Source: Planotetraspora phitsanulokensis (GTDB lineage: Bacteria; Actinomycetota; Actinomycetes; Streptosporangiales; Streptosporangiaceae). Taken from it: a stretch of 64,000 bases of DNA. Under the pieces are notes generated by a model, which was not told the DNA's origin, did no database searches, and saw nothing but the letters and a program-made list of their open reading frames with translations. This document shows, one piece after another, positions 1-9,599 of this stretch. The stretch lies in assembly GCF_016863295.1 (NCBI RefSeq), contig NZ_BOOP01000018.1:186001-250000 (forward strand), given 5' to 3'. The first letter of the stretch is position 1, and every line of letters begins with the position of its first letter. The translations under genes and the position numbers were made by a program.

Positions 1-1760
1 TTCCGCTCTTCACCCTCGTGCACGGCCGACACCTGGTAGGCACCGATGTGCTGGGTGATGCCGCCGGCCTCGCGGGCGACGATGTTGGTGTTCCGGATCG
101 CGTCGAGCAGCTTCGTCTTACCGTGGTCGACGTGACCCATGACGGTCACGACCGGCGGACGCGGGGCGAGGTCGGTCTCGTCACCCTCGTCCTCACCGAA
201 CTCGATCTTGAAGGACTCGAGAAGCTCCCGGTCCTCCTCCTCCGGGCTGACGACCTGGACGACGTAGTCGAGCTCGGCGCCGAGAAGCTGCAGCGTCTCC
301 TCGTTGACCGACTGGGTCGCGGTCACCATCTCGCCGAGGTGCAGCATGATCTGCACGAGCGAGGCGGGGTTCGCGCCAATCCTGTCGGCGAAGTCGGCCA
401 GCGACGCGCCGCGCGGAAGGCGGATCGTCTGCCCGCCGCCACGCGGAGCCTGCACGCCACCGATCGCCGGGGCCTGCATGTTGTCGAACTCTTGACGCCT
501 CTGACGCTTCGACTTGCGGCCACGGGTCGGCCGGCCGCCGGGACGCCCGAAGGCACCCGCCGTACCGCCGCCACGACCACGGCCGCCACCACCGCCGGGA
601 CGGCCGGCGAAACCGCCGCCGCCGCCACCGGGACCACCCGTGCCGCCACCGGGACGGCCGGTGCCCGCGGCACCCGTACGAGGACCGCCGAAGCCGCCGC
701 CCGGACGACCGCCGCCGCCGCCGGGACCGGGACGGCCACCGCCGCCACCTGGGCCGGGACGACCGCCACCACCTGGGCCGGGACGGCCACCGCCGCCACC
801 ACCCGCGGGACGGCCCTGCGGCATCATCATCGGGTTGGGACGCGGACCACCGGGGCGAGGACCACCGGCGCCGGGACCCGGGCGAGGACCGCCCGCGCCG
901 GGACCGGGACGGGGACCGCCGGGACCGGGACGAGGACCACCGGCGCCGGGAGCGCCCGTGCGGGCACCCGGCGGACGCGGCATGGCTCCGTCGCGGCCGC
1001 CGTCACGACGCGGCTCGCGGGGACCGCGGTCTCCACGGTCGCCGCGATCGGGCCGGTCGGTCCGCTCGGGGCGCTCGGCGCCGTCGCGGCTGCCGGGCCG
1101 CGCGGGACGCTGACCCATGCCGCTCGCGGTCGAGGAGAAGGGGTTGTTACCCGGACGCGGGCCACGGGGACCCGGCTTGGGACCACCGGGACGCGGGGCG
1201 CCTCCGGTGGGCGCGCCCGGACCCGCCGGAGCGGCACCCGACGTGGGCCGGGGAGCCGGCGCCGGCCGAGGGCCGGGCTTCGGCCCTCCGGGGCCGGCCG
1301 GCCTGTTGCCGGTCGCCGCCGGACGCTGAGGCTGGGCCGGAGGCCGGACGGCCTCGGGACGCGCGGCCTCGGCCTGGCGCATCTCGGGCTGAGGAGCCGG
1401 CTGGGCCGGCTGAGCCGGATGAGGCATGGGAACGGGACGCGGCGCGGGCCGCGGACCCGGCTTGGGGCCCGGCTTCGCCACCACGTCAGCCGACGGGGAA
1501 AGCGGCGCCGACGGGGCGCCACCGGCCAGGCTCTCGGCGGGCCTCGGCGTGGGCCTCGGCGCCGGACGCGGGGAAGGCTTGCCGCCACCCCGGGAGGCGT
1601 CGCCCTTGCCGAACGCCTCTGTTAGCTTGCGGACGACCGGCGCCTCTATCGTTGAAGACGCCGACCTCACGAACTCGCCCATCTCGGTGAGCTTGGCCAT
1701 CACGACCTTGCTCTCTACCCCGAACTCCTTGGCGAGCTCGTACACACGGACCTTCGCCAC
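1..1760 (-). CDS. infB: Translation initiation factor IF-2, N-terminal part (cut by window edge)
   Basis: IF-2 is the GTPase that places initiator tRNA on the 30S subunit and drives 50S joining. About 586 residues are visible and the gene runs off the left edge. Residues 1-50 form the IF2 N-terminal domain ([18 protein letters not shown]). Then comes a very long Pro/Gly/Arg-rich linker, with an almost pure Gly-Pro-Arg stretch at about residues 250-420. The second IF2_N helix bundle follows, and the G1 motif GHVDHGKT lies near residue 541. The GTG start at 1758-1760 has AGGGAG four bases upstream. It is the last gene of the leftward block rimP-nusA-rnpM-infB, separated from rnpM by about 200 bases. 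Long linkers are normal in actinobacterial IF-2, but this one is at the extreme glycine-rich end. Confidence 0.97.
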   Translation of the reverse strand, partial: MAKVRVYELAKEFGVESKVVMAKLTEMGEFVRSASSTIEAPVVRKLTEAFGKGDASRGGGKPSPRPAPRPTPRPAESLAGGAPSAPLSPSADVVAKPGPKPGPRPAPRPVPMPHPAQPAQPAPQPEMRQAEAARPEAVRPPAQPQRPAATGNRPAGPGGPKPGPRPAPAPRPTSGAAPAGPGAPTGGAPRPGGPKPGPRGPRPGNNPFSSTASGMGQRPARPGSRDGAERPERTDRPDRGDRGDRGPREPRRDGGRDGAMPRPPGARTGAPGAGGPRPGPGGPRPGPGAGGPRPGPGAGGPRPGGPRPNPMMMPQGRPAGGGGGGRPGPGGGGRPGPGGGGGRPGPGGGGGRPGGGFGGPRTGAAGTGRPGGGTGGPGGGGGGFAGRPGGGGGRGRGGGTAGAFGRPGGRPTRGRKSKRQRRQEFDNMQAPAIGGVQAPRGGGQTIRLPRGASLADFADRIGANPASLVQIMLHLGEMVTATQSVNEETLQLLGAELDYVVQVVSPEEEDRELLESFKIEFGEDEGDETDLAPRPPVVTVMGHVDHGKTKLLDAIRNTNIVAREAGGITQHIGAYQVSAVHEGEER

Positions 1761-1962
1761 TGCACTCCCTAACTCGGCCCGGGAGGCTCGCAGTGCCGCC
1801 GGACCGTCGCTACCTGGACATACTCATCGCCGCGTGCTCATCAGGCGCTCATAGCAATCTGACTCCGCCCATTCAACTCGGCGTCCTACATGACAGTTCT
1901 TCTTACGTCGGCCCCAGGCCGAATTCAGGGGCCAGCGGTAACCATTCACCCGGCGCTCACCC

Positions 1963-2250
1963 TCAGTCAAGCCCCTCAAGGTGAGCACGCAGACGCGCCA
2001 CATCGAGCGCTCTCTGCGCGCGGAACGCGCGAGAGAACGCCCGGCGGCGTTCGGCGAGCTCCAGACAGCCCAAAGACGGATGCAACGAAGCACCGCGCCC
2101 CGGAAGCCGTCCTCGTAGGTCGGGGACGATGACGTCATCGACCACTACCAGGCGGAGCAACTCGGACTTTACCGTGCGAACCCGGCACCCCACACACGTT
2201 CTCAGCGGGGCAGCCTGGTCACCGCTTTCCAGCTTACCTTGCCGAGGCAT
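1963..2250 (-). CDS. rnpM: YlxR/RnpM family RNA-binding protein
   Basis: A 95-residue protein of the YlxR (DUF448) family, described in Firmicutes as an RNase P-associated, nucleic-acid-binding modulator. The family signature is visible: RTCVGCR near residue 17-23 and [14 protein letters not shown] at about residues 51-64. The start ATG overlaps the end of nusA by 17 bases, so the two genes are probably translationally coupled. The position between nusA and infB is the conserved one for this family. Its exact role in actinobacteria is not established. Confidence 0.93.
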   Translation of the reverse strand: MPRQGKLESGDQAAPLRTCVGCRVRTVKSELLRLVVVDDVIVPDLRGRLPGRGASLHPSLGCLELAERRRAFSRAFRAQRALDVARLRAHLEGLD

Positions 2251-3235
2251 CGGCGGGATCAGCCGGTACCTCCTGAGCGTCCGACCGGATGTCGATACGC
2301 CATCCGGTCAGGCGCGCGGCGAGGCGGGCGTTCTGGCCCTCTTTGCCGATGGCCAGCGACAACTGGTAGTCGGGCACGGTCACCCGCGCCACCCGGCCGT
2401 CCAGGTCGATGACCTCGACCCGGGAAACACGGGCCGGCGAGAGCGCATTCCCGACGAACTCGGCCGGATCGTCCGACCAGTCGATGATGTCGATCTTCTC
2501 GCCGTGCAGCTCGGTCATCACATTCCGGACACGGGATCCCATCGGCCCGATGCAGGCGCCCTTGGCGTTCACACCGGGCTTCCTGGACCTCACCGCGATC
2601 TTCGTGCGGTGCCCCGCCTCGCGGGCGATGGCCGCGATCTCCACCGTGCCGTCGGCGATCTCCGGCACCTCCAGGGCGAAGAGCTTCTTCACCAGGTTCG
2701 GGTGAGTGCGCGACAGGGTCACGGAGGGACCCTTCGGCCCCTTCTTCACCTGCACGACGTAGCAGCGGAGGCGCTCGCCGTGGGTGTACTCCTCACCGGG
2801 GACCTGCTCGTTGTGCGGGAGGATCGCCTCGATCTTGCCGAGGTCGACCAGCACGACGCGCGGGTCCTTGCCCTGCTGGATGATGCCGGCGACCAGCTCA
2901 CCCTCACGGCTGGCGAACTCGCCGAAGTTGATCTCGTCTTCGGCGTCGCGCAACTGCTGGAGGATGACCTGCTTGGCCGTCGTGGCCGCGATCCGGCTGA
3001 AGTTGCCCGGAGTGTCGTCGTACTCCCTGGCGACCTCGCCGCCCTCGTCGAGCTCGGCCGCCCAGATCGTCACGTGTCCCGAGACCCTGTCGAGTTCGGC
3101 ACGCGCCTTCTGCGCCGCGCCCTCCGTGCGGAAGTAAGCGATCAGCAACGCGTCCTCGATCGCCTTGACGACCAGGTCGAAGGAAATGTCCTTCTCCCGC
3201 TCCAGGCTGCGCAGGACGCTCATGTCAATGTCCAC
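2234..3235 (-). CDS. nusA: Transcription termination/antitermination factor NusA
   Basis: NusA binds RNA polymerase and nascent RNA and modulates pausing, termination and rRNA antitermination. The 333 residues cover the N-terminal polymerase-binding domain (about 1-120), an S1 domain (about 130-200) and two KH domains, including [20 protein letters not shown] and [16 protein letters not shown]. There is no acidic-repeat C-terminal extension, as is usual in actinobacteria. The start is GTG at 3233-3235 with GGGGA upstream. Ten bases separate it from rimP, and it overlaps rnpM, so it is an operon gene. Confidence 0.97.
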   Translation of the reverse strand: MDIDMSVLRSLEREKDISFDLVVKAIEDALLIAYFRTEGAAQKARAELDRVSGHVTIWAAELDEGGEVAREYDDTPGNFSRIAATTAKQVILQQLRDAEDEINFGEFASREGELVAGIIQQGKDPRVVLVDLGKIEAILPHNEQVPGEEYTHGERLRCYVVQVKKGPKGPSVTLSRTHPNLVKKLFALEVPEIADGTVEIAAIAREAGHRTKIAVRSRKPGVNAKGACIGPMGSRVRNVMTELHGEKIDIIDWSDDPAEFVGNALSPARVSRVEVIDLDGRVARVTVPDYQLSLAIGKEGQNARLAARLTGWRIDIRSDAQEVPADPADASAR

Positions 3236-3245
3236 AAGGTTCCCC

Positions 3246-3770
3246 CTAGCCCTCGTCGTCGATGTCGTCGTCGCCGAGGTCGTCCAGGCCGTCGTCCGCG
3301 TCGTCGTCGAGATCGGCGCCTGGGCGGCTGAACTCGACCTGCACGCGACCCCTGACCAGTTCCTCGAACCCGAGGCGGCGCGTCCCGTCCAGCTCTACGC
3401 CGGAATCGTCCGCGCCGGTCACGCGGCCCTCGGCCGACGTGCCGTCCTTCAGGTCCGCCTTGACCAGGCGGCCGGTCGCGCGCCTCCAGTGGCGCGGCTC
3501 CGTGAGCGGACGGTCGACTCCCGGGGAGGTGACCTCCAGGACGTAGGGCCCTGAGCCCAGCGCGTCCGCCGCGTCGAGCTCCTTGGAGATCGACAGGCTG
3601 ACATCGGCCACGTCGTCGAGGCTCACGCCACCGTCGCGGTCGACCACCACACGCACCAGCCTGCGCTTGCCCGCCGGAGTGACCGTCACGTCCTCGAGAT
3701 CGAAACCGTCGGCGGCGACCACCGGGCCGAGCAGCTCCGCAAGGCGGTCGCGTCGAGCACCGTCGCCCAT
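3246..3770 (-). CDS. rimP: Ribosome maturation factor RimP
   Basis: RimP helps assemble the 30S subunit. The 174-residue protein shows the family core [16 protein letters not shown] and the conserved [14 protein letters not shown]. It ends in a strongly acidic tail of Asp residues ([21 protein letters not shown]). The ATG at 3768-3770 was chosen over a longer frame because GGAGG sits five bases upstream and family proteins begin near here. It is the first gene of the leftward rimP-nusA-rnpM-infB operon and is divergent from the lipoprotein gene at 3928. Confidence 0.94.
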   Translation of the reverse strand: MGDGARRDRLAELLGPVVAADGFDLEDVTVTPAGKRRLVRVVVDRDGGVSLDDVADVSLSISKELDAADALGSGPYVLEVTSPGVDRPLTEPRHWRRATGRLVKADLKDGTSAEGRVTGADDSGVELDGTRRLGFEELVRGRVQVEFSRPGADLDDDADDGLDDLGDDDIDDEG

Positions 3771-3927
3771 ACCGACCTCCCATTTGTTCGTTTGACTCGC
3801 CCGATGTGCCAACAGCCTATCGACACTATGGGGCGGAAAGAGCGCCACACCCGGCGGCTACCCGACACGAGCACGACCATCCGCGCCAAGCGGTGACCAG
3901 TGGGCGCCGAGCCGTACGATCTATGAC

Positions 3928-4425
3928 GTGGAGCACACGACCCGGGGACACCTCACGAGGCGCGCCCTGCTGGGCACGACCGTATCCGGGTTGATCGTCT
4001 CCGGCTGCTCGTCCCTGTCCTCGGGGCCGGCCGCACCGAAACCGGTGGATCCCCAGGTCGTGCTGCTGAGGTCGCTCATCGCGGCGAAGGAGCAGATGAT
4101 CCAGCTCTACCAGCGGGGGGCGCTCTCCGAAGACGTGCCCGCAGCCGCGCTCGCGCCGTTCCAGGAGCGCCACGCCGCCCACCTGGCGGCCTTCCGCAAA
4201 CTGCTCCCCCCCGACGCGACGGCGGCTCCCTCCCCGGCGGTAACCCCGTCGCCCGCGCCGACGTCCGCGGTCTCCGTCAAGAAGCTGCGCGACGCGGAAC
4301 GCAAGGCGGCGGCGGGACGGCCCGCGCAGATGGCCCAGGCCTCTCCCGCGCTGTCCCAGCTGCTCGCCAGCGTCGGGGCCTGCGAGGCCGTGCACGTCAT
4401 GGCCCTGGGAGGTCTGCGTGGCTGA
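3928..4425 (+). CDS. Small Tat/Sec-type lipoprotein next to DUF4439 gene
   Basis: A 165-residue protein with a twin-arginine-like n-region (TRRALLG), a short hydrophobic core and a lipobox VSGC ending at about Cys27, so it is probably anchored to the outer face of the membrane. The mature part is helical and Ala/Pro-rich with no recognised catalytic motif. The start is GTG at 3928. Its end overlaps the next gene by eight bases, which suggests co-translation with the DUF4439 ferritin-like protein. A gene pair of this kind between rimP and proS is familiar in actinobacteria. The function is unknown. Confidence 0.8.
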   Translation: MEHTTRGHLTRRALLGTTVSGLIVSGCSSLSSGPAAPKPVDPQVVLLRSLIAAKEQMIQLYQRGALSEDVPAAALAPFQERHAAHLAAFRKLLPPDATAAPSPAVTPSPAPTSAVSVKKLRDAERKAAAGRPAQMAQASPALSQLLASVGACEAVHVMALGGLRG

Positions 4426-4957
4426 CTCCCTGGCCAAGGCGCTGGCCGCCGAGCACGCCGCGGTGTACGCCTACGGTGTGATCGGCGCGAAGACGGCGGG
4501 CAAGCTGCGTGTCAGGGCCACGACGTCGTTCGACGCGCATCGGGCCCGGCGCGACCAGCTGCGCATGCTGATCACCCAGCAGGGCGCCAAACCGGCCGAG
4601 CCCTCCCCTACCTATCAGCTGCCGTTCGAGGTGACGAGGCCTTCCGACGCCGTCCGCCTCGCCGTACTCGTCGAGCAGCGGCTCGTCACCGCCTATCTCG
4701 AGCTGGCGGCCGACGAGGACGCGTCCGTCCGCCGCGTCGCCGCGCTGGCCGCCCAGGAATGCGCCACCCGTGCGTACGGCTGGCAGCCCGCGGTGACCGC
4801 GTTCCCCGGGATGCCCGGGCAGACGGCCTCACCCGCGCAGCCGGACGGCACGGGCGAGGCGACGGAAGAGACCACGGACGGGACCGGCGAGACGAGCGCG
4901 ACCACCGAGACGATCGACCCCACGCCGATCGCCTCGGAGCCGTCCGCCCCCCAGTGA
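4418..4957 (+). CDS. DUF4439 ferritin-like domain protein
   Basis: A 179-residue protein beginning with the ferritin-like helix LAKALAAEHAAVYAYGVIGAK and holding a second conserved helix VRLAVLVEQRLVTAYLELA, matching the DUF4439 four-helix family. No full set of iron ligands is obvious beyond Glu/His in the first helix, so metal binding is not shown. The last 45 residues are low-complexity Thr/Glu/Ala. The GTG start overlaps the upstream lipoprotein gene. It is convergent with proS across only 21 bases. Confidence 0.85.
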   Translation: MADSLAKALAAEHAAVYAYGVIGAKTAGKLRVRATTSFDAHRARRDQLRMLITQQGAKPAEPSPTYQLPFEVTRPSDAVRLAVLVEQRLVTAYLELAADEDASVRRVAALAAQECATRAYGWQPAVTAFPGMPGQTASPAQPDGTGEATEETTDGTGETSATTETIDPTPIASEPSAPQ

Positions 4958-4971
4958 GCCGGCGCGCCGGC
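4958..4971. terminator. Palindrome between convergent genes
   Basis: GCCGGCGCGCCGGC is a perfect 14-base palindrome filling most of the 21-base gap between the convergent DUF4439 gene and proS. It could fold as a short GC hairpin and act in both directions, but there is no T-run and the sequence is what high-GC DNA often gives by chance. Confidence 0.35.
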
Positions 4972-4978
4972 GGTGTGA

Positions 4979-6721
4979 TCAGGCCTGGGCGGCCGCGAGG
5001 ACGCGGTCCACGGCCTCCTCGAGCGGGATCTCCTGCTTGGTCCCCGCCGCGCGGTCGCGCAGCTCCACGACGCCCTGGGCGAGCCCGCGGCCGACGATGA
5101 GGACCGTCGGCAGCCCGAGCAGCTCGGCGTCCTTGAACTTCACGCCCGGCGACACCCCGGCACGGTCGTCGACCAGCACGCGCAGCCCGCGCGCCTCCAG
5201 CGTCTCGGCGAGCTGGGTGGCCACCTCGATCTGGTTCTCCTTGCCGGTCCCGACGATGTGCACGTCGGCGGGGGCCACCTCACGGGGCCAGACCAGACCG
5301 AGCTCGTCGTGCCGCTGCTCGGCCAGTACGGCCACGGCACGGGAGACGCCCACGCCGTAGGAGCCCATGGTGATCCGGATCGGCTTGCCGTCGGGCCCGA
5401 GCGCGTCGAGCCCCGCCGCGTCGGCGTACTTGCGGCCGAGCTGGAAGATGTGGCCGATCTCGATGCCCCGGTCGATCGACAGGGGGTGGCCGCAGCGCGG
5501 GCAGGCGTCCCCGGTCCTGACCTCGGCGGCCTCGATCGTGCCGTCGGCCTCGAAGTCGCGCCCCGCCACCACGTGGGCGGCGTGCTTGCCCGGCTGGTTG
5601 GCGCCGGTGACCCACGCCGAGCCCTCGACCACGCGGGGGTCGACGAGATAGCGGATGCCGAGCGACTTGAGAACCTGCGGGCCGATGTAGCCGCGCACGA
5701 GACCGGGGTGGCGGGCGAAGTCCTCCGCCTCGAAGATCTCTGGCACACCGGGCGAGAGCGAGGCCTCCAGCCGCTTGAAGTCGATCTCACGGTCGCCGGG
5801 GACGCCGATGATCAGAGTCTCGATCTTGTCCGATCCCGGCGTGCGGACCTTGACCACGATGTTCTTCAAGGTGTCCGCCGCGGTGATCCCGAGGCCGAAA
5901 TGCTCGTTGACGTGGTCGACGAGAGACTCGATGGTGGGCGTGTTCGGCGTGTCGAGCACCTCGATCGCGGGCTGCGCGGTCCTGACGGCGGGCGGCGCGG
6001 GGGTGACGACCGCCTCGGCGTTGGCCGCGTAGTCGCAGTTGCGGCAGGCGACGAACGTGTCCTCGCCCGTGGGCGCCTTGGCCAGGAACTCCTCCGACGC
6101 CGAGCCGCCCATGGCGCCCGACATGGCGAAGACGACGCGGTAGTCGATGCCGAGCCGCTCAAAGATCCGGATGTAGGCCTCGCGGTGCATCTCGTAGGAG
6201 CGCTTGAGGCCGTCGTCGTCGAGGTCGAAGGAGTAGGAGTCCTTCATGACGAACTCGCGCCCGCGCAGGATGCCGGCCCGGGGACGGGCCTCGTCGCGGT
6301 ACTTCGTCTGGATCTGGTAGAGGGTCACCGGATAGTCCTTATAGGAGGAGTACTCCCCCTTGACCATGTCGGTGAACATCTCCTCGTGAGTCGGTCCGAG
6401 GAGGTAGTCGGCGCCCTTGCGGTCCTTCAGGCGGAACAGCGTGTCGCCGTACTCGGTCCACCGGCCGGTCGCCTCGTAGTAGTCGCGGGGCAGCAGCGCG
6501 GGGAAGAGCACCTCCTGGGCGCCGATCCGGTTCATCTCCTCACGGACGACCCGCGCGACGTTCTCCAGGACGATCTTGCCGAGCGGCAGCCAGGAATAGA
6601 TTCCGGGGGCGACCCTGCGGACGTATCCGGCGCGGACGAGCAGCTTGTGGCTCGGCACTTCCGCGTCCGCCGGATCCTCACGCAGGGTGCGCAGGAACAG
6701 GGTCGACATACGCAGCAGCAC
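4979..6721 (-). CDS. proS: Prolyl-tRNA synthetase (class II, bacterial type)
   Basis: Charges tRNA-Pro with proline. The 580-residue length is normal for the bacterial type with an editing insertion between motifs 2 and 3. Visible features are the N-terminal [20 protein letters not shown], motif 2 region [12 protein letters not shown], the insertion domain (about residues 220-400), motif 3 around [17 protein letters not shown], and the C-terminal anticodon-binding domain. The start is GTG at 6719-6721, five bases after GGAG; an in-frame ATG at the fifth codon is also possible. It stands alone on the minus strand and marks the left end of the long non-syntenic stretch. Confidence 0.97.
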   Translation of the reverse strand: MLLRMSTLFLRTLREDPADAEVPSHKLLVRAGYVRRVAPGIYSWLPLGKIVLENVARVVREEMNRIGAQEVLFPALLPRDYYEATGRWTEYGDTLFRLKDRKGADYLLGPTHEEMFTDMVKGEYSSYKDYPVTLYQIQTKYRDEARPRAGILRGREFVMKDSYSFDLDDDGLKRSYEMHREAYIRIFERLGIDYRVVFAMSGAMGGSASEEFLAKAPTGEDTFVACRNCDYAANAEAVVTPAPPAVRTAQPAIEVLDTPNTPTIESLVDHVNEHFGLGITAADTLKNIVVKVRTPGSDKIETLIIGVPGDREIDFKRLEASLSPGVPEIFEAEDFARHPGLVRGYIGPQVLKSLGIRYLVDPRVVEGSAWVTGANQPGKHAAHVVAGRDFEADGTIEAAEVRTGDACPRCGHPLSIDRGIEIGHIFQLGRKYADAAGLDALGPDGKPIRITMGSYGVGVSRAVAVLAEQRHDELGLVWPREVAPADVHIVGTGKENQIEVATQLAETLEARGLRVLVDDRAGVSPGVKFKDAELLGLPTVLIVGRGLAQGVVELRDRAAGTKQEIPLEEAVDRVLAAAQA

Positions 6722-7039
6722 GGCTACTCCTTGCTCGTGAGAGCTCTCATGCCGCGTCCTGCGGGTAGCTCGCGGAGACCGGCGTCTGAGAGACGACGTG
6801 AGTACGACGTGCACCAAGGGTATCCAGTCCCGGCCGCGCGGCGCCTCTCGAAAAGCGTCCCGCGGGGCGCGCCGCGCCGCAGGCCATCCGAGTCACGCTC
6901 ACCGGACCCCGCGACCGCCCCCGTCCAACGGGATCCCGACCCCCGCGACCGCCCGCTGCCGCCCGGGATCCGGGCACTCCCCCCGCACCCGTCCGCCAGG
7001 ACCGGCCTCCGCCGGATGACCGCTCTCCCGGCCGGGGCC
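6722..7039. other. Intergenic region upstream of proS
   Basis: About 318 bases with no supported gene. It must hold the proS promoter. A 14-base direct repeat CCCCGCGACCGCCC occurs at 6907-6920 and 6941-6954, 34 bases apart. I see no T-box or other leader structure. Confidence 0.5.
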
Positions 7040-7528
7040 TCAGCCGCCGAGAAGCTCTTCCCACTGCTGCCGCGGGGTGGCGCGCCTGCCCGCCGTCACC
7101 GCGCCGTCGAGCGTCGCCGACATCCGCCACAACCCCGGGCGAGCCCGCAGGCGGGTCATCCCGATGGGGTCGACGGCCCGCAACACGAAGCTCACGCCCA
7201 TCACGTCCAGTGTCGCCATGGAGGCGGTCACGAGACCCGCCGGGCCGGCCAGCGAACCGGCGAAGCCCGGCTCCTGGACGCGCTCCACCAGCAGAGCCGC
7301 CACCTCGGAGGCGTTCGGCCCGTCCCGCCACTCGATGTGCCAGGAGTGGTCGCTCCCCCGCCACCAGGCGAGGTCGCGGCAGGCCTCGAGCATCTCCGCC
7401 TCACCCGCCAGTACGGCCATGACGCGGCCTAATGCCTCATACCGCCGTGCGTTCGGTATCCGGGCGTCGTCACGATCGAAGGCCGCCTGCGCCCCGATCT
7501 CGTCCCGCCCCCCGCGGAGTGCCGTCAT
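7040..7528 (-). CDS. Hypothetical protein
   Basis: An open frame of about 162 residues from ATG 7526-7528, or longer from 7663. The best-ordered part is the C-terminal half (WHIEWRDGPNASEVAALLVERV through WEELLGG), which looks like a small alpha/beta protein with conserved Trp residues. There is no Shine-Dalgarno sequence at the chosen ATG, so the start is uncertain. I do not recognise the family. It is isolated between proS and a divergent Hsp70-like gene. Confidence 0.55.
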   Translation of the reverse strand: MTALRGGRDEIGAQAAFDRDDARIPNARRYEALGRVMAVLAGEAEMLEACRDLAWWRGSDHSWHIEWRDGPNASEVAALLVERVQEPGFAGSLAGPAGLVTASMATLDVMGVSFVLRAVDPIGMTRLRARPGLWRMSATLDGAVTAGRRATPRQQWEELLGG

Positions 7529-7933
7529 GCCTGGGAGGGTTTCATCAATCGGCCGCCTCGTCCCGGAGTTGCCGTCTTTTGGGCCGCGGCAGGAATTCCC
7601 GTGGTCTGAGCCTCTCCCGGCCAGTGCGGCCCGCGCCGGGCCGTGGACGTGAACGAACCGCACGTCCGCGCCCTCCCTTCAGCCCTCCCCCCGTACGGCG
7701 GGCCGCGGCGGCCCGGGGAAACAGCCTGCCTGGACGGAAAAGTCGCGACCGAAACGGCCTTTGCGGTCGTCGCCGAGGGCGGGCAGGCATTTCCCTCAGG
7801 TAAATGACTGACGCCTTTTATTCAAAAGGAGCATTATTTGCGCGGAAATTTCCTCCCATTGCCCGACCATAGTCGGACGTGATACTCACCACGTGCGTCT
7901 CACCATTCGAAGAGCCGCACGGAGGAGGGCCGA
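7529..7933. promoter_or_regulatory. AT-rich promoter region of Hsp70-like gene with small inverted repeats
   Basis: About 400 bases between divergent genes. The last 130 are clearly more AT-rich than their surroundings. Two inverted repeats are visible: CCTTTT-ATTC-AAAAGG at 7814-7829 and CCGAC-CATA-GTCGG at 7863-7876. Neither the HAIR element (CTTGAGT-N7-ACTCAAG) nor CIRCE is present, so classical HspR or HrcA control is not indicated. GGAGG lies eight bases before the downstream ATG. Confidence 0.45.
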
Positions 7934-9409
7934 ATGGGCGAGCGGATCCGGACCCGGCGCGCGACTCGACGCGCGGTGGGCATCGACCTGGGAACCACCG
8001 ACTCCGCCGTCTCCGTCCTCCGGGGCGGCGCGCCGAGTGTGATCGTCAACGCGGAGGGCTCGCGGACCACACCGTCCGTCGTCGCCTTCACCGAGACCGG
8101 TGAGGTCCTCGTCGGCGAGGCCGCCAAGCGGCAGGCCGTGCTCAACCCCGGCAGGACCGTCAGTTCGATCAAGCGCCGGATGGGCACGAGCTGGACCGCC
8201 GAGATCGACGGCAGGACGTTCACGCCGCAGGAGATCAGCGCCTTCATCCTGCGCAAGCTCAAGGAGGACGCCGAGGCCCGCCTGGGCGAGAAGGTCACCG
8301 ACGCGGTGATCGCCGTCCCGGTCTGCTTCGGCGAGGCCGGGCGGCAGGCCACCAGGGAGGCCGGTGAGATCGCGGGCCTCAACGTGCTCCGCATCGTCAA
8401 CGAGCCCGCCTCCGCGGCTCTGGCCCACCGGCTGAGCCGGCTCAGCGCGAGGAAGCAGCAGACGGTCCTGGTCTTCGACCTCGGCGGCGGCACCTTCGAC
8501 GTGTCCCTGCTCGACGTCGGCCCCCGCGGCGTGAGCGTGCGGGCGGCCGCCGGCGACGCCCGCCTGGGCGGCGACGACTGGGACCGGCGCCTCGTCGACG
8601 AGCTTCTGACGCGCTACAGGACCATGCACGACGTCGACCTGTCCGGAGACGAGCAGGCTCTCCAGCGCCTCGGGGAGGCGGCGGAGAGAGCCAAGATCGA
8701 GCTTTCCGACAGGTCGCAGACCAGCGTGCACACGGCCTACCGGAGGTCGCGCCAGGGATTCCCGCTGTTTCTGGACCAGACCCTGACCAGGGGCGAGTTC
8801 GAGGCGATCACGGCCGACCTGCTCGATCGTTGCAGGGCCCCCTTCCACCAGGTCACCGCGCAGGCGGGGGTGAGGGCCTCCGACGTCACCCATGTGGTGC
8901 TGGTCGGCGGCGCGACGCGGATGCCCGCCTTCTCCGCACTGGTCAGGGAGCTGACCGGCAGGGAGCCCGTCGGTGCCGGCGCGAACGAGTCCGTGGTCCT
9001 CGGCGCCGCCCTCCAGGCGGGGGCACCCGTGGACGAAGGCGCGGAACGGTCCTCCACGGACCGTCTGACCAGTTCGATCGGCATCGAGACCAGGGGCGGC
9101 GTGCTGACGCCGGTCATCGGGCGCGGCGCGCCGCTCCCCGCGAGACGGGCGGAGATCTTCACCACGGCCGAGGACGGCCAGAGATCGATCAAGATCGCGG
9201 TCTTCCAGGGGAACGACGGACGTGTCGCCTCCGCCGCGGAACTGGGCAGGTACGAGGTGACCGGGATCGTCCCCGCTCCGCGAGGCCTTCCGCAGATCGA
9301 GATCACGTTCGCGGTCGACGCCGACGGGGTCTTCAGCGTGTCCGCGCGGGACCTCGGCACGGGGATGCCGCAGCCGGTGACGCGCCTCGATGGCCCCGCC
9401 GGCCGGTGA
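7934..9409 (+). CDS. Hsp70/DnaK-family chaperone lacking the C-terminal lid
   Basis: A 491-residue actin-fold chaperone. The ATPase domain (about residues 14-370) shows phosphate 1 IDLGTTDSAVSVL, connect/phosphate 2 FDLGGGTFDVSLLD and the adenosine motif VVLVGGATRMP. The linker and beta-sandwich substrate domain follow (EIFTTAEDGQRSIKIAVFQG to GVFSVSARDLGTG), and the protein ends there. The helical lid of about 100 residues and any EEVD-like tail of canonical DnaK are absent. No grpE, dnaJ or hspR is adjacent. It is therefore a specialised DnaK paralogue rather than the housekeeping chaperone; its client is unknown. Confidence 0.9.
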   Translation: MGERIRTRRATRRAVGIDLGTTDSAVSVLRGGAPSVIVNAEGSRTTPSVVAFTETGEVLVGEAAKRQAVLNPGRTVSSIKRRMGTSWTAEIDGRTFTPQEISAFILRKLKEDAEARLGEKVTDAVIAVPVCFGEAGRQATREAGEIAGLNVLRIVNEPASAALAHRLSRLSARKQQTVLVFDLGGGTFDVSLLDVGPRGVSVRAAAGDARLGGDDWDRRLVDELLTRYRTMHDVDLSGDEQALQRLGEAAERAKIELSDRSQTSVHTAYRRSRQGFPLFLDQTLTRGEFEAITADLLDRCRAPFHQVTAQAGVRASDVTHVVLVGGATRMPAFSALVRELTGREPVGAGANESVVLGAALQAGAPVDEGAERSSTDRLTSSIGIETRGGVLTPVIGRGAPLPARRAEIFTTAEDGQRSIKIAVFQGNDGRVASAAELGRYEVTGIVPAPRGLPQIEITFAVDADGVFSVSARDLGTGMPQPVTRLDGPAGR

Positions 9410-9554
9410 CGACCGGGTCGCGGAGCAGGGCCGCGCGGCCCGGCACGGGAGCCCGGGAAACGGGCCTCGGGACACGAATCTCCGGACGCGAGGACCCGGC
9501 TGGGCACGACGCCGGGCAGATCGCACCTCCAGGTTCTGGCCCGGAGGGGTGCCG

Positions 9555-9569
9555 ATGATTGAGAATCAT
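9555..9569. promoter_or_regulatory. AT-rich palindrome before ferredoxin reductase gene
   Basis: ATGATT-GAG-AATCAT is a perfect 6-3-6 inverted repeat lying 31 bases before the chosen start of the reductase gene. It stands out in GC-rich DNA and its size and composition recall Fur-family operators, but no regulator gene is adjacent. It also contains an in-frame ATG, so it could instead be part of a longer N-terminus. Confidence 0.45.
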
Positions 9570-9599
9570 GAGGAGGACGCCTGCACAGTGGAGGCCAGG

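Noticed and set aside
18-1625. 535-residue plus-strand frame opposite infB
   Set aside because: Thr/Ala/Arg-rich shadow of the infB Gly/Pro linker on the other strand; it ignores the clear IF-2 domains.
6722-7039. T-box or attenuator leader for proS
   Set aside because: No specifier-loop or antiterminator sequence seen; actinobacterial proS is not known for T-box control.
7529-7933. HAIR or CIRCE heat-shock operator
   Set aside because: Searched for CTTGAGT-N7-ACTCAAG and GCACTC-N9-GAGTGC by eye; neither is present.
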